NCBI GenBank assembly: GCA_902772105.1
Contig: CACXZI010000012.1
Coordinates: 3,333-38,461 of the forward strand
Direction of reading: 5' to 3'
Length of the DNA stretch: 35,129 nucleotides
Origin: Oscillospiraceae bacterium
GTDB taxonomy: Bacteria; Bacillota; Clostridia; Oscillospirales; Ruminococcaceae
Shown here: in pieces, positions 8,089-16,678 of the stretch
How the letters are laid out: the number at the start of each line of letters is the position of its first letter
Position numbering within the stretch: position 1 is the stretch's first letter
Translations under genes and position numbers: made by a program
The notes under the pieces: model-generated
Told to the model about the DNA's origin: nothing
The model's input: only the letters and a program-made list of their open reading frames with translations
The model's database searches: none

Positions 8089-8768
8089 GGGTTAGATTGG
8101 ATGTTTGAAAGAGCGTCTTTAGCAGCGTTTTGTTCGGCTCTTTTTTTGCTTTTTCCTATTCCATAACCTATTTGTGTTTTATTAACTTTAAGGCTTATTT
8201 CAAAGCTTTTGTCGTGGTCTGGGCCTGTTTCTTTTGCTAGAATATATTCAATTTTAAAGGTTTTATCTATTTTTTGTATAGTTTCTTGGAGTTTTGTTTT
8301 ATAGTCGGTTAGGCTATCTATTTTTTTAATGTCTATTTCGGTTGGCAGGAAGCTTAAAACAAAATTTTGAGCAACATCAAACCCGCCGTCTAAATATAAA
8401 GCTCCAACTAATGCTTCAAAAGCGTCTTCTAAAATAGATGGCCTATTTCTACCACCAGCTTGTTCTTCACCTTTACCTATTTTTAAATAGTTTCCAAGCC
8501 CTATTTTTTCAGCAAAAGAAGAAAGAGAATTATCGCAAACAAAAAAAGCGCGCACCTTTGTTAGTTCTCCTTCAGCTTCTTGTGGGAATATTTTAAATAG
8601 ATGAGTTGTGATAATTAAAGATATCACAGAATCTCCTAAAAATTCTAGTCTTTCGTTATTTTTTATTTTTTCTTTAGATTCATTACTGTATGATGAATGT
8701 GTTAATGCTGTGTTTAAAATTTCTATGTCTTTAAAATAATAATTAATTTTTTTTTCTAGTTCCTTCAT
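8076..8768 (-). CDS. rnc: Ribonuclease III
   Basis: 230 residues, normal length. It is a double-strand-specific endoribonuclease that processes rRNA precursors and structured mRNAs. The catalytic domain contains ERLEFLGDSV (about residues 40-49) and the second acidic cluster LEDAFEALVGALYLDGG (about 112-128), which supply the magnesium-binding Glu and Asp. A double-stranded RNA-binding domain follows (about 155-224) with GPDHDKSF and a basic GKSKKRAEQNAA end. The ATG has GGAG about 14 bases upstream, a long spacing. It lies 34 bp after plsX in the common plsX-rnc order, without the acpP that often sits between. The last five codons (NPFIT) and the TAG stop come wholly or partly from the end of array 4. 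Confidence 0.96.
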   Translation of the reverse strand: MKELEKKINYYFKDIEILNTALTHSSYSNESKEKIKNNERLEFLGDSVISLIITTHLFKIFPQEAEGELTKVRAFFVCDNSLSSFAEKIGLGNYLKIGKGEEQAGGRNRPSILEDAFEALVGALYLDGGFDVAQNFVLSFLPTEIDIKKIDSLTDYKTKLQETIQKIDKTFKIEYILAKETGPDHDKSFEISLKVNKTQIGYGIGKSKKRAEQNAAKDALSNIQSNPFIT

Positions 8769-8802
8769 TTTTTTAATTAGGGCTCCTTTATATTTAAATT
8801 TT

Positions 8803-9795
8803 CTATATTACAATATTTTTTGCAATTTCTGTGGTAATATTATTCTTCACGCATAAAACAGCTCTTAATATGGCATTTTTAATCGTTTCTTCGTTTGAGT
8901 TGCCATGTGCTTTAATTATTGGTTTTTCCATCCCCAAAAGTATAGCACCACCATAGTTTTTATAGTTTAATTTATATTTAATTTTTTTGTGTTCTTTATG
9001 TAACATAACTGCTGCTAACTTTGTTTTTAGATTGCTAGAATAGCAGTCTTTTAGAATTTTTGTTATGCATTTTGCTGTTCCTTCCATTGTTTTTAGAATC
9101 ATATTACCACTAAATCCATCGCATACAATAACATCACATTTTCCTAGAGGAATATATCTTGCTTCCACATTACCTACAAAATTTAGTGTTTCTTGACTTT
9201 TTAAAAGATTATAAGCTTCTTTGTGGGTTTTTGGGCCTTTTGTTTCTTCAATTCCAACATTAGCAAGACCAATTCTAGGCTTTTTAACTTTTAATATCTT
9301 TTTTGAATATATATCTCCCATTATAGCAAATTGAACTAAAACATCAGCACGACAATTTAAATTAGCACCAGCATCTAAAAGTAAAAATTCTCCGTCATAT
9401 GAGGGCATAACAGGGCAAATTGCCGCTCTTTTAACTCCAACTATTTTTTCATTATAGTAAAACGAACCCACAGTTAATGCGCCAGTGCTGCCTGCTGTTA
9501 TGAATGCATCTATTTTTTTTTCGTTTAGTGCTCTTAAGCCAACCGCCATTGAAGATTCATTTTTTTCTTTTATTATTTTTGTTGGGTTTTCTTCTGTTGA
9601 TATTACATCTTTTGCATCAATTATTTCAAATTGGTTTAAGCTAACTCCAATTTTTGATGCTGCTTCTTTTAATTCTTTTTCATTGCCCGATAAAATAATT
9701 TCTAAATTTTCTATCTCTTGTTTTGCTAGTGCACTGCCTTTTAAAACATTATTAGGTGAATAATCACCCCCAAATGCATCTAAAATAATCTTTAT
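8803..9795 (-). CDS. plsX: Phosphate acyltransferase PlsX, predicted AUA start
   Basis: 330 residues if it starts at the ATA whose first base is 9795, matching the usual length of about 330. PlsX makes acyl-phosphate from acyl-ACP for phospholipid synthesis at the membrane. The N-terminus reads (M)KIILDAFGGDYSP followed by VLKGS, the family signature, and the frame is open back to a TGA just upstream of position 9801. No ATG, GTG or TTG is available before this conserved block; the first in-frame ATG (at 9549) would remove 82 conserved residues. AAGAGGTG lies 7 bases before the ATA at normal spacing, so initiation at AUA is the best reading; an ATT two codons earlier is the alternative. Array 5 abuts the ribosome binding site. 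Confidence 0.9.
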   Translation of the reverse strand: MKIILDAFGGDYSPNNVLKGSALAKQEIENLEIILSGNEKELKEAASKIGVSLNQFEIIDAKDVISTEENPTKIIKEKNESSMAVGLRALNEKKIDAFITAGSTGALTVGSFYYNEKIVGVKRAAICPVMPSYDGEFLLLDAGANLNCRADVLVQFAIMGDIYSKKILKVKKPRIGLANVGIEETKGPKTHKEAYNLLKSQETLNFVGNVEARYIPLGKCDVIVCDGFSGNMILKTMEGTAKCITKILKDCYSSNLKTKLAAVMLHKEHKKIKYKLNYKNYGGAILLGMEKPIIKAHGNSNEETIKNAILRAVLCVKNNITTEIAKNIVI

Positions 9796-9805
9796 ATAAA
9801 TTCAC

Positions 9806-10350
9806 CTCTTTCATTACGTTTTTTCATTACGTAGGAAGTTTGATTAAACTATAAATATATCACTCGCCATAAAGTCTAATCAAACTTTTATTCCGTTTTA
9901 AGTTTGCTATTACTTTAAGTTTATATCTCGCTGGAATATTTTATCAAGACTTATAGTTACTACGGCCTGCTAAATTTTTTTTCATTACGTAGGAAGTTTG
10001 CTGGAATTAATAGTAGGTCACTCGCCAAGAAATTTAATCAAATTTTTAAACCTGCTAAATCCTATTTAAATTAATCACTCGCCATTTTTTTGTTATGTAG
10101 AAAATTTGATATAATTTAAAGTTTATCACTCGCTGGAATGTTTAATCAAATTTATTCGGCCTGCTAAATACTTTTTCATTACGTAGAAAGTTTGCTGAAA
10201 CATAAAATATATCACTCGCTGGAAAATTTCATTTAAATTAAAAGACCTGCTAAATACTATTTAAATTAGGCTTCTTTCTATAATTCTAATATAAATTAGA
10301 TTGACCTCTTAACTAAGTTTAAATTATATCAAATTTTAAAAGAAATATAA
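9806..10350 (-). repeat. Modular repeat array 5, upstream of plsX
   Basis: Minus-strand array. The leader at about 10258-10350 contains TTTGATATAATTTAAAC with an extended -10. Blocks TTTAGCAGG, GCGAGTGA and TACGTA then alternate towards plsX. The block nearest plsX is a doubled ACGTAATGAAA that leads directly into the plsX Shine-Dalgarno. Part of this array (9897-9976) is duplicated at 1-80. Confidence 0.88.
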
Positions 10351-10400
10351 ATCTCTCTTTATTATATCATGAATTTTAAAAAATTATTATTAAAATTTTT

Positions 10401-10715
10401 CTTTACGTAGGAAGTTTGATTAAACTATAAATATATCACTCGCCATAAAGTCTAATCAAACTTCATTTGGCCTGCTAAATTCTTTCATTACGTAGAAAGT
10501 TTGATATAATTTAAAGTTTATCACTCGCCAAGAAATTTAATCAAACTTTTATTCCGTAAAAAGTTTTATATAAATTATAGTTATTAACTCGCTGGAACAT
10601 TTCATTTAAATTAAAAGACCTGCTAAATACTATTTAAATTAGGCTTCTTTCTATGATTTTAATATAAATTAGATTGACCTCTTAACTAAGTTTAAATTAT
10701 ATCAAATTTTAAAAT
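10401..10715 (-). repeat. Modular repeat array 6, tandem to array 5
   Basis: A second minus-strand array with its own leader (about 10626-10715). The leader matches that of array 5 over about 90 bp with only a few differences, at an offset of 373 bp. The two adjacent arrays therefore look like a duplication of one leader-plus-array unit. Confidence 0.85.
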
Positions 10716-10944
10716 AGAATTTTTAATAACCAAATATATTCTAAATTGCGATCACAAAAATATAATATTAATTTTATATTATATCTTTCTTCAATAATAT
10801 ATAAAATATAACGTTTAATATTTTGTTCGTAAACATTTTAGATTATATCATAAATTAATAAAAAATTTAACTTTCTTAAAATTTTTTCTGATTTTCAACT
10901 AACAATTTTTCTTTTAAATATATAATTTAATATTCAATAAAAAT
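10716..10944. other. AT-rich gene-free spacer after trmFO
   Basis: No reading frame or clear hairpin terminator is seen between the trmFO stop and the leader of array 6. Confidence 0.4.
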
Positions 10945-12243
10945 TTATTTTAGTGCTTCTTCTAAATCTAAAACCCCTCTTTTAGATAGTTTTATATGTC
11001 TTTCTTTTTTGCCTTTAATAGGCTCATCTAAAGATGGCAAAATTCCAAAATTAGCATTCATTGGTTGAAAATTTGAGGCGTTTTCTTCGTTTGTTATATA
11101 TCGCATCAACGACCCTATTAAACTGGTTTCTGGAAATTTAAACTCTTTGTTATTTTTTAACCTTTCTCCTAAAATTTTTCCAACTGCAATTCCACAGGCT
11201 GCGCTTTCTAAATATCCTTCAACTCCTGTTATTTGCCCTGCAAAAAAAATCCTACCGTCTTCCTTTAAAGAAAGATCTTTTTCTAAAACCGATGGACTGT
11301 TTATAAATATGTTTTTGTGCATTGTTCCATACCTTAAAAATTCTGCATTCTCTAAAGCAGGAATTAATCTAAAAACCCTTTTTTGTTCGCTATATGTAAG
11401 ATTTGTTTGAAAACCAACAATATTAAAAAAGCTAGATTCCAAATTTTCTTTCCTTAGTTGAACTATAGAATAATATTTTTCGTTTGTTTTTGGGTTTACT
11501 ATTCCAACCGGTTTTAATGGGCCAAATCGCATTGTGTCTTGCCCTCTTTTTGCCATTATTTCAATTGGCATACATCCTTGAAAAACTTTGGGTTTATCAA
11601 AAGAATGCAAATTTGCAGTTTTTGCATTTATTAGGTTTTCATAAAAATTTAAATATTCTTCTTTATTCATTGGGCAGTTTAAATAGTCTTTTGAAGATAT
11701 ATCATTTCTCGATGCAAAAAACGCTTTTTCATAATTAATGCTGTTTCCATAAACTATTGGAGCAATAGCATCAAAAAAATATAGTTCTTCTTTTCCTATT
11801 TTTTTTAATATACACTTTGTTAAACTTTCTGACGTTAGCGGCCCTGTTGCAAAAATAACTAAACCATCTGGAATCTCTTTTATTTCTTTTCTAATAACAT
11901 TTATTTTTTCATTTGCTAAAATTCTTTTTGTTAGCTCCTTTGAAAAACGCTCTCTATCAACAGCTAATGCATCTCCAGCGTCAACTTTTTCTTTTTCTGC
12001 AACTTCTAATGTTAAAGAATTTAAAAGCTGCATCTCTTTTTTAAGCATTAAAGGTGCACTGCCTTCTTTTGTTGATTTAAAAGAATTAGAACAAACAAGT
12101 TCGGCAAAATTTTCACTTTTATGCGCTTTAGAAAAGTTTTTTGGTTTCATTTCATAAAGATTAACATCTAAATTAAACCTAGCAAGCTGCCATGCAACTT
12201 CACATCCTGCTAATCCCGCCCCAACAACACTAATTTCATTCAT
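10945..12243 (-). CDS. trmFO: Folate/FAD-dependent tRNA (uracil-54) methyltransferase
   Basis: 432 residues, normal length. It makes 5-methyluridine at position 54 in the tRNA T-loop using methylene-tetrahydrofolate and FADH2. The N-terminus has the FAD-binding VVGAGLAGCE (6-15). LVCSNSFKS carries Cys51, and FQGCMPIE (about residue 223) carries the second cysteine; these match Cys53 and Cys226 of the B. subtilis enzyme. The C-terminal FAGQITGVEGYLESAA segment is typical. The folate donor is produced by GlyA, also in this window. It follows topA in the classic dprA-topA-trmFO order, but a duplicated piece of its own sequence lies between it and topA. The Shine-Dalgarno (AAGAAGTG) is weak. Confidence 0.96.
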   Translation of the reverse strand: MNEISVVGAGLAGCEVAWQLARFNLDVNLYEMKPKNFSKAHKSENFAELVCSNSFKSTKEGSAPLMLKKEMQLLNSLTLEVAEKEKVDAGDALAVDRERFSKELTKRILANEKINVIRKEIKEIPDGLVIFATGPLTSESLTKCILKKIGKEELYFFDAIAPIVYGNSINYEKAFFASRNDISSKDYLNCPMNKEEYLNFYENLINAKTANLHSFDKPKVFQGCMPIEIMAKRGQDTMRFGPLKPVGIVNPKTNEKYYSIVQLRKENLESSFFNIVGFQTNLTYSEQKRVFRLIPALENAEFLRYGTMHKNIFINSPSVLEKDLSLKEDGRIFFAGQITGVEGYLESAACGIAVGKILGERLKNNKEFKFPETSLIGSLMRYITNEENASNFQPMNANFGILPSLDEPIKGKKERHIKLSKRGVLDLEEALK

Positions 12244-12326
12244 CTATTTTTCACTTCTTTACATATATTTCATATTCTTAATTATAAACAAAATATCTTT
12301 AAATTTAAACTGTTTTAAAACATAAT

Positions 12327-12490
12327 TTTTTGTTAGCTCCTTTGAAAAACGCTCTCTATCAACAGCTAATGCATCCCCAGCGTCAACTTTTTCTTTTTCT
12401 GCAACTTCTAATGTTAAAGAATTTAAAAGCTGCATTTCTTTTTTAAGCATTAAAGGTGCACTGCCTTCTTTTGTTGATTTAAACGAATTA
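12327..12490 (-). pseudogene. Duplicated internal fragment of trmFO
   Basis: This stretch of 164 bp repeats 11925-12088 of the intact trmFO at a constant offset of 402 bp with about three base differences. It encodes the NSFKSTKEGSAP to RERFSKELTK part of TrmFO (about residues 53-106) without a start region or the rest of the gene, so it cannot be functional. It probably arose by a tandem duplication of the 5' part of trmFO followed by deletion. Confidence 0.93.
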
Positions 12491-12513
12491 AGGAAATAAG
12501 TTTTGCTAAATTT

Positions 12514-14580
12514 TTATTTAGTTTTTTCGTCTTCTTTAACATCACAAATAATGCAATATGTTTTTTTGGTGCGACCCTTTTTTTTAAACATTGTGTTTTT
12601 GCATTTTGGACAGATTTGTGAAACCGGCTCATCCCAACTAACAAATTTGCATTTTGGATATTTTTCACACCCATAAAAAATTCTTCCTTTTGTGGATTTC
12701 TTTTCAATTATTCTAGCGTTACAGTTAGGACATATTCCTTCTGTGTATATTAAAATTTTCTTTGTGTTTTTGCATTCAGGATAGCCAGAACATGCCAAAA
12801 ACTTTCCAAACCTTCCGTGCTTTATAACCATAGGTTTTCCACAAACATCACATATTTCATCTGTTTCTTCGTCTTTTAATCTATAGTCATCTGAAGATGT
12901 GTTTTTTTCTGCCTCTTTTAGGGTTTTATAAAAATCATTATAAAACTCTCTAATTGAGTCTTTCCATTTTAACTTACCATCTGCAACCCTATCAAAATCT
13001 TCCTCAATTTTTGCGGTAAATGAAACATTAATAACATTAGAAAAATTTTCTTTCATTATGGTTGTTATTGTTTCTCCTAACTCTGTTGGTTTTAATGCTT
13101 TTTTTTCGCGTTCAACATAGTTTCTTGCAACAATTGTTGTTATTGTAGGAACATATGTTGAAGGACGCCCAATTCCTAAATCTTCCAGTGTTTTTGTTAG
13201 TGAAGCTTCTGTATATCTTGGTGGGGGTTGTGTGAAATGTTGCGCTTTTTCTATTTTTTTTGGTTCTAGCTCTTCTTTTTCTTCTAGTTCTGGCAAAGTT
13301 TGATTTTCGTCTTTTTTGTCGTCTAAAACAGCTAAAAAACCTGGAAACTTCAAACTAGAACCAGATGTTTTAAATAAATATTCTTTGCAGTTTATTTCAA
13401 CAGAAGCTGTATTATATTTAGCATCTTGCATCTGGCTTGCTATGAATCTGCTCCATATTAATTTATATAGTTTAAACTGATCGGAATTTAAACAATCTTT
13501 AACTTCCACTGGGGAAAGATCAATAACTGTTGGCCTTATTGCTTCGTGCCCATCTTGTGCGCTGCTTTTTCCTTTATATATTCTAAAACTTTTTGGTAAA
13601 TATTCTTCATCAAAGTTTTTTAATATATATTCTTTTGCTGCAGCTAATGCCTCATTAGAAATTCTTAATGAATCGGTTCTCATATAGGTTATTAGCCCTA
13701 TCATTCCGTGTTTTTTGGTGTTAACCCCTTCATAAAGTTGTTGCGCAATTTGCATCGTTTTTGCTGCTGTGAAGTTTAGTTTGCTTGATGCTTCTTGTTG
13801 CAATGTTGAAGTTGAAAAGGGTGGGGAAGGGCTTTTTTTTCTAACGCTCTTTTTAATTTTTCCTACTATAAATTTTTCGTTTTCTATGTCTTTTAAAATT
13901 TCATCTGCTTGTTTTTCGTTTTCTATTTCTATTTTTTTTCCATTTTTTTTATCTAACGTGGCGTTAAAGGTTTTTCTATTCTTTTTGCTTTTTAGGTTTG
14001 CTTCAATTGTCCAATATTCTTTTTGCTTAAAGTTTTTTATTTCGTTTTCTCTGTCTACAATCAACTGAACAGCAACAGATTGAACACGTCCGGCAGAGAG
14101 GCCAGGCCGAACCTTTTTCCACAAAAATGGACTTAAATTATATCCAACCAATCTATCTAAAACACGCCTTGCTTGCTGTGCATCAACAAGATTTATGTCT
14201 ATTTGTCTTGGGTTTTTGATTCCTTGTTTAACCCCTGTTTTTGTTATTTCGTTAAATGTTATTCTGTTTTTTTGTTTTAAATCTAGGTTTAAAATATATG
14301 AAAGGTGCCATGAAATTGCTTCTCCTTCGCGGTCGGGGTCGGCTGCAAGATAAACCATATCAGACTTTGATGCATATTTTTTGAGCTCTTTTATTATAGG
14401 CCCTTTTCCTTTTATGTTTATATATTTTGGTTGAAAGTCGTTTTCTATGTCAACTCCAATTTTAGATTTTGGAAGATCGCGCAAATGCCCCATAGAAGCA
14501 ACTATTTGGTAGCCTCTTCCTAAATATTTTTTAATAGTTTTTGCTTTTGCTGGGGATTCAACAATAACTAATTTCGACAT
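12514..14580 (-). CDS. topA: DNA topoisomerase I
   Basis: 688 residues, normal for Firmicute TopA. It is a type IA enzyme that relaxes negative supercoils by transient single-strand breakage. The TOPRIM domain opens with LVIVESPAKAKTIKKYLG and has the acidic triad DPDREGE (about residues 80-86). The active-site tyrosine lies in TYMRTDSLR (about residue 298). The C-terminus has three zinc-ribbon-like cysteine sets, starting CDVCGKPM (about 577), CPNCNARI and CPKCKNTM, where the second Cys pair of the last is CIIC. Duplicated extended -10 boxes lie 35-80 bp upstream. It is downstream of dprA in the common order. Confidence 0.97.
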   Translation of the reverse strand: MSKLVIVESPAKAKTIKKYLGRGYQIVASMGHLRDLPKSKIGVDIENDFQPKYINIKGKGPIIKELKKYASKSDMVYLAADPDREGEAISWHLSYILNLDLKQKNRITFNEITKTGVKQGIKNPRQIDINLVDAQQARRVLDRLVGYNLSPFLWKKVRPGLSAGRVQSVAVQLIVDRENEIKNFKQKEYWTIEANLKSKKNRKTFNATLDKKNGKKIEIENEKQADEILKDIENEKFIVGKIKKSVRKKSPSPPFSTSTLQQEASSKLNFTAAKTMQIAQQLYEGVNTKKHGMIGLITYMRTDSLRISNEALAAAKEYILKNFDEEYLPKSFRIYKGKSSAQDGHEAIRPTVIDLSPVEVKDCLNSDQFKLYKLIWSRFIASQMQDAKYNTASVEINCKEYLFKTSGSSLKFPGFLAVLDDKKDENQTLPELEEKEELEPKKIEKAQHFTQPPPRYTEASLTKTLEDLGIGRPSTYVPTITTIVARNYVEREKKALKPTELGETITTIMKENFSNVINVSFTAKIEEDFDRVADGKLKWKDSIREFYNDFYKTLKEAEKNTSSDDYRLKDEETDEICDVCGKPMVIKHGRFGKFLACSGYPECKNTKKILIYTEGICPNCNARIIEKKSTKGRIFYGCEKYPKCKFVSWDEPVSQICPKCKNTMFKKKGRTKKTYCIICDVKEDEKTK

Positions 14581-14612
14581 ATAAACTCTCTTCTCTAAAT
14601 TTTACTATATTT

Positions 14613-14687
14613 TTATTATACCATCTAAATAAAACTTTAAACTAGCTTTTTTATTATATCATCTAAATAAAATTTTAAATAGCTTTT
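14613..14687 (-). repeat. 38-bp tandem duplication carrying the topA promoter boxes
   Basis: Copy 1 (14613-14650) and copy 2 (14651-14687) differ at only a few bases. On the minus strand each carries TGNTATAAT (at 14615-14620 and 14653-14658), an extended -10, facing topA. Copy 2 overlaps the last codons and stop of dprA, so the duplication copied the dprA end together with the promoter. Confidence 0.75.
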
Positions 14688-15769
14688 TTGTAGCCGGTTG
14701 TTGTTTTTTTAACTAGGTTTAAAAGTTCTAGTTGAGTTAACATAATTAAAGTTTCATTTGTTTTATATTTTGTTAACCGTAAAATTTCATCTAGTCTTCT
14801 TTCTTCTCCTATTACGTTCATTAAAACTTTAAATTTTTCTGGTATATCTATTTCTTTTTTGGTTTCCTCTTTTTTCTTTAGGGAATATTTTGAGTTTTCA
14901 TATAACTTTAAAATGTCTTCAATTCCCATTAATAAACTAGCCCCTTCTTCAAGGCACTTTTTAACTCCTTTAGAATTTTCATCAAAAATATTGGGAGGGG
15001 GGATGCAAAAAAGTTTCTTTTTATATTCCAAAGCTTTTCTTGCCGTTAAAATAGTTCCAGATTTTTCTTTAGATTGCACAACAACAACACAATCAGCCAT
15101 AGCGCTAATAATTCTGTTTCTAAGTGGAAAATGCCATGCGTATGTTTTAATTTTTGGAGGGTATTCACTAATTAAAAGTCCATTATTTTTAACTATATTG
15201 CGTTTTAGTTCACAGTTTTCATATGGATATTTTGAATCTAGTGGAGTTCCTAAAATTGCAATTGTGTTACCCTTTTCTCTTAGTGTGTTTAGATGGATGC
15301 TTTTGTCTATTCCTTTTGCGCATCCACTAACTGTTGTTATTCCATATTTAACCAACTCTTTTGTTATTGTTCTAGCATTTTCAAGGCCTATTTTGTCGCA
15401 ATTTCTTGTTCCAATAACCGAAACGCATGGTGTAAACGATATGTTTATATTTCCGTAATAATATAAAACTATTGGGCAATCATTAATTTCTTTTAAACGG
15501 CTTGGAAATTTTTCGCTATAGTATGTTACTATCTTAATTTTTAATTTTCTACATAAATCTAAAATTTTTCTTGCACTTTCTAAGTCTTTTTTATTTAACT
15601 TTTCTGCGCTTTTTTCTGTTATTTTAAATTTTTTTATTTCGCTTTCTAAATTATCAAAAAAAGGTTTTAAATTGCCAGAATAAGCTTTTAAAATTTTGCA
15701 TGGCATAGCACTGCCATACGAAAAAGAACTACAAAGCCAAATGTGTAATAAAATATCTTGTATTTCCAA
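14675..15769 (-). CDS. dprA: DNA processing protein DprA/Smf
   Basis: 364 residues. DprA binds incoming single-stranded DNA and loads RecA during transformation; the family is also widespread in bacteria not known to be competent. The Rossmann-like core is complete: SVIGTRNCDKIG (about 115-126), SGCAKGID, ILGTPLDSKYPYEN, SEYPP, FPLRNRIIS and a final KKCLEEGASLL. The N-terminal helical region and a C-terminal winged-helix-like tail (about 310-364) are present. The ATG is preceded by AAGGAT. It is first in the dprA-topA-trmFO group, but topA also has its own promoter boxes. Confidence 0.94.
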   Translation of the reverse strand: MEIQDILLHIWLCSSFSYGSAMPCKILKAYSGNLKPFFDNLESEIKKFKITEKSAEKLNKKDLESARKILDLCRKLKIKIVTYYSEKFPSRLKEINDCPIVLYYYGNINISFTPCVSVIGTRNCDKIGLENARTITKELVKYGITTVSGCAKGIDKSIHLNTLREKGNTIAILGTPLDSKYPYENCELKRNIVKNNGLLISEYPPKIKTYAWHFPLRNRIISAMADCVVVVQSKEKSGTILTARKALEYKKKLFCIPPPNIFDENSKGVKKCLEEGASLLMGIEDILKLYENSKYSLKKKEETKKEIDIPEKFKVLMNVIGEERRLDEILRLTKYKTNETLIMLTQLELLNLVKKTTTGYKKAI

Positions 15770-15886
15770 TATTATTTTATCCTTATCTTTAAAGTTATTT
15801 AAAAAATTTTTTAAACAAGAAATAATTTTAACTAGTATATTTTAATAATATTTATCTTTTTTAAAATGTCAACTAAAATTTTTGGT

Positions 15887-16675
15887 TTAGACAAAATTTG
15901 GGTTATTTTTGCTCATTTCATACATCAAAATACTTCCTGCACAAGAAACATTTAAAGACTCAAAAGATTTGTTCATTTTAATTTTAATTATTTCATCAGA
16001 GTTTAAAATAAGCTGCTCTGGCAGGCCTTTTGCTTCATTCCCTAAAATTAAAACTCCTGTTTTGCCGTTTAAAAATTCTGAATTTTTTGAAGTTTTTGAA
16101 AGACTTGTTGCAAAAATTTTTATTTTTTTTAATTTGAAAAAATTTAAAGTAGGCAAAAAATTGTCGACGAATAAATATGAAAGGCCAAAAACAGCTCCCA
16201 TGCTACTTCGAATAACTTTTTCGTTATATATTTCACAACAATTAACCAAAATTATCTTTAAAAAACCAAAAGAAAAAGCCGAACGCAACAGTGTTCCTAA
16301 ATTTCCTGGGTCTTTAACTTCAACTAACATTAAAACTAAATCTTTTTTTTTAATTTCTTCTATTTTAAAAGACACAAAACCTCTGGCAACTCCAAAAGCA
16401 CCTTGTGGAGTTTTAACCGATGACATTTTTTTTGCAACTTTTTCTGATATTAAAATATATTCTTTTAGTTTCGTTATGTTATATTCGCTATTTTCTATTT
16501 TTGTTATACATTCCTCTGTTAAAAACAATTCATACACAAAAACGCCCATTTTAATCGCATCAAAAATTAAACGGACGCCCTCAATAACAAATTTATTTTG
16601 TTCTTTTCTATATTTTTTATTATTTTTTAGTTTTATGAATTCTTTAATTTTCTTGTTTTCTAAACTTTCGATCAT
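15887..16675 (-). CDS. TrmH-family RNA 2'-O-methyltransferase
   Basis: 262 residues. It is a SpoU/TrmH-type SPOUT enzyme that would use S-adenosylmethionine to methylate a ribose 2'-OH in rRNA or tRNA. The N-terminal substrate-binding domain includes KFVIEGVRLI. SPOUT motif 1 is VKDPGNLGTLLRSA (about 122-135), motif 2 is LILGNEAKGLP (about 210-220) and motif 3 is SLNVSCAGSILMYE (about 241-254). The start lies 3 bases after the rplT stop (TAA AAA ATG) with no clear Shine-Dalgarno, so it is probably translated by coupling. A YsgA-type methyltransferase near rplT is a known Firmicute arrangement. The target RNA cannot be read from sequence. Confidence 0.9.
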   Translation of the reverse strand: MIESLENKKIKEFIKLKNNKKYRKEQNKFVIEGVRLIFDAIKMGVFVYELFLTEECITKIENSEYNITKLKEYILISEKVAKKMSSVKTPQGAFGVARGFVSFKIEEIKKKDLVLMLVEVKDPGNLGTLLRSAFSFGFLKIILVNCCEIYNEKVIRSSMGAVFGLSYLFVDNFLPTLNFFKLKKIKIFATSLSKTSKNSEFLNGKTGVLILGNEAKGLPEQLILNSDEIIKIKMNKSFESLNVSCAGSILMYEMSKNNPNFV

Positions 16676-16678
16676 TTT

